From positions 1 to 6,529 of the forward strand of contig DEQB01000002.1 of NCBI GenBank assembly GCA_002359085.1: a DNA stretch of 6,529 nt. The letters run 5' to 3'. Origin of the DNA: Erysipelothrix sp. UBA3377. Lineage in GTDB: Bacteria; Bacillota_I; Bacilli_A; Erysipelotrichales; Erysipelotrichaceae. This document shows positions 6,301 through 6,529 of the stretch, in pieces. Position 1 is the stretch's first letter. Each line of letters starts with the position of its first letter. The notes beneath the pieces were generated by a model. That model was not told the DNA's origin. It saw only the letters and a list, made by a program, of their open reading frames with translations, and did not search any database. The translations under genes and the position numbers were made by a program.

Positions 6301-6529
6301 GTGAAACGAAACTGGGACCTGAAGAAATTACCCGTGACATACCAAACGTTGGGGAAGCAGCAACACGCTACTTAGACTCTCGTGGTATCGTTATGATTGG
6401 TGCTGAAGTTAAAGAAGGCGATATCCTTGTGGGTAAAGTAACGCCTAAGGGACAAGCACCTGAATCTCCTGAAGAGAAACTATTGTTGGCGATCTTTGGT
6501 GAGAAATCAAAAGAAGTTCGTGATAACTC
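3384..6529 (+). CDS. rpoB: DNA-directed RNA polymerase subunit beta, 3' end cut by the window
   Basis: This is the beta subunit, which forms half of the active-site cleft and holds the rifampicin pocket. The frame is open for 1048 complete codons to the window edge; the rest, including the C-terminal catalytic and clamp parts, is outside. I chose ATG 3384 because AAAGGA lies 8 bases upstream. In-frame ATG 3375 overlaps that site. Clear signatures in order: IPNLVEIQTDAYDWF (residue about 33 on), GTFIINGAERVIVSQIVRSP (about 132), FLDPHRYDL (318), DDIDQLGNRR (583), rifampicin cluster I SSQLSQFMDQTNPL (648 on), then CPIETPEGPNIGLI, ENDDASRALMGANMQRQ and NYEDAIIMSDRLVKDDVYTS. Residue 666, matching E. 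coli 526, is Asn instead of His; D656 and S671 (516 and 531) are normal. It is about 180 residues longer than the B. subtilis protein up to that point. Confidence 0.98.
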   Translation, partial: MGTNQAYKMTNFGKKAVRRDYSKVSGDLEIPNLVEIQTDAYDWFINEGLQEVFDEVYPIVSHNENVKLHFESFAFDKPKFNVEECRDREATYAAPLKAKLRLEIFDKQTGEVIEKEPEEVFLGDLPLMTDWGTFIINGAERVIVSQIVRSPGAYFKSEVDVRTNKESFMSELIPSRGTWLEYVTDSRKAALGTLVDMKVDRKRTIASTILFKALGLSLDLEEGEEPTATAGFERFLKAMNVPTDATVEISDQDQDRDFISLYSMMYTAFFGNYQELVDTLVNDKTVTFEDSLRAMFENQRVDEIPTAEGAINLMQSKFLDPHRYDLNKAGRFKLHKKLEAFNRVASTYLVDDLKDIHGKTVFKKQTLIETRDDIYVVRDTLRSGINMQVFPLKNIFAYPEIVSKVVSDDLHFEGRILAKDVNDFEAGTVLTSKEIEALKGEVISIYTGIMATPVKVNSKNINDVLNYGQRLFTMGRLIDQNGDDVMSAKGTYIVDRYVPNVAVGNMTKTNEKTVNNLLEEHELTLYLVGTAVQVVYVRATAEGEPVKVTGIDPFLDKTTLVTSDIYAQYSYLLNMLDGLGNEDDIDQLGNRRIRTVGELIQNQFRIGLSRMERVVKERMSISETANLTPKNLTNSRPLTAMVKEFFSSSQLSQFMDQTNPLAELTNKRRISALGPGGLSRERAGYEVRDVHASHYGRICPIETPEGPNIGLISNLTTYGKINEYGFIQTPYRIVNKDGSVTEEVVYLSADDEMEYIIAQANEVQDGKLVNEQVVVRYRGENVMAPRDEVELADVSPKQIVSVATAAIPFLENDDASRALMGANMQRQGVPLLIPDSPYVGTGIEYRVAKDSGSAVLSKDTGIITYMDAQTITLTNDQNEQVVHNLQKFRRSNQNTAVIQRPIVKLGEKVDKGDIIADGPSMDNGELALGQNVTVAFMTWHGYNYEDAIIMSDRLVKDDVYTSIHIDEYTIEVRETKLGPEEITRDIPNVGEAATRYLDSRGIVMIGAEVKEGDILVGKVTPKGQAPESPEEKLLLAIFGEKSKEVRDN

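Noticed and set aside
3384..6529. A frameshift or break in rpoB
   Set aside because: Translation codon by codon is open to the edge with all conserved segments in one frame; only the window end truncates it.

Overview
This window is a piece of the chromosomal ribosomal-protein/RNA-polymerase cluster of a low-GC Gram-positive bacterium (Bacillota). The order rplJ - rplL - small RsmC-like methyltransferase - rpoB, all on the + strand, is the Bacillota arrangement. Three traits fit the Erysipelotrichia or a relative of the Mollicutes better than Bacillus: an Asn at the rifampicin-site position that is His in E. coli and Bacillus, an RpoB much longer than the Bacillus protein, and an acidic tail on L10. 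The genus is an inference, because no search was run.

Left part (1-1500): a complete IS30-family insertion sequence holds one intact transposase gene on the - strand (213-1370). Imperfect inverted repeats lie on both sides of it. A 21-22 base imperfect direct repeat (1-22 and 1471-1491) lies outside, and about 130 bases of AT-rich DNA with no gene separate the left copy from the IS. No rplA (L1) is visible where Bacillota usually have it just upstream of rplJ, so the IS sits in, or next to, the rplA-rplJ gap.

Regulatory part (1505-1683): a strong extended -10 promoter is followed by a ribosomal protein L10 leader with the expected nested-stem/kink-turn layout, then an intrinsic terminator hairpin just before rplJ. 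This is the autogenous control region by which the L10(L12) complex limits its own synthesis. The IS inserted upstream of it and left it intact.

Right part (1690-6529): rplJ (TTG start, long Glu-rich tail) and rplL encode the ribosomal stalk. The methyltransferase gene carries a strong terminator-like hairpin inside its first codons. Its last codons hold a consensus-like promoter (TTGACA, 17 bp, TATTAT-like TAATAT) just ahead of rpoB. Together these could uncouple RNA polymerase output from the much higher stalk-protein output. rpoB is open to the end of the window (1048 complete codons) and cut by the window edge. Its reading frame was followed codon by codon and has no break.

Nothing here looks like a wholly new system. 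The most interesting signals are the intragenic attenuator plus internal promoter between rplL and rpoB, the naturally 'resistant' rifampicin pocket, the enlarged RpoB insertion, the L10 tail, and the unusual IS flanks.
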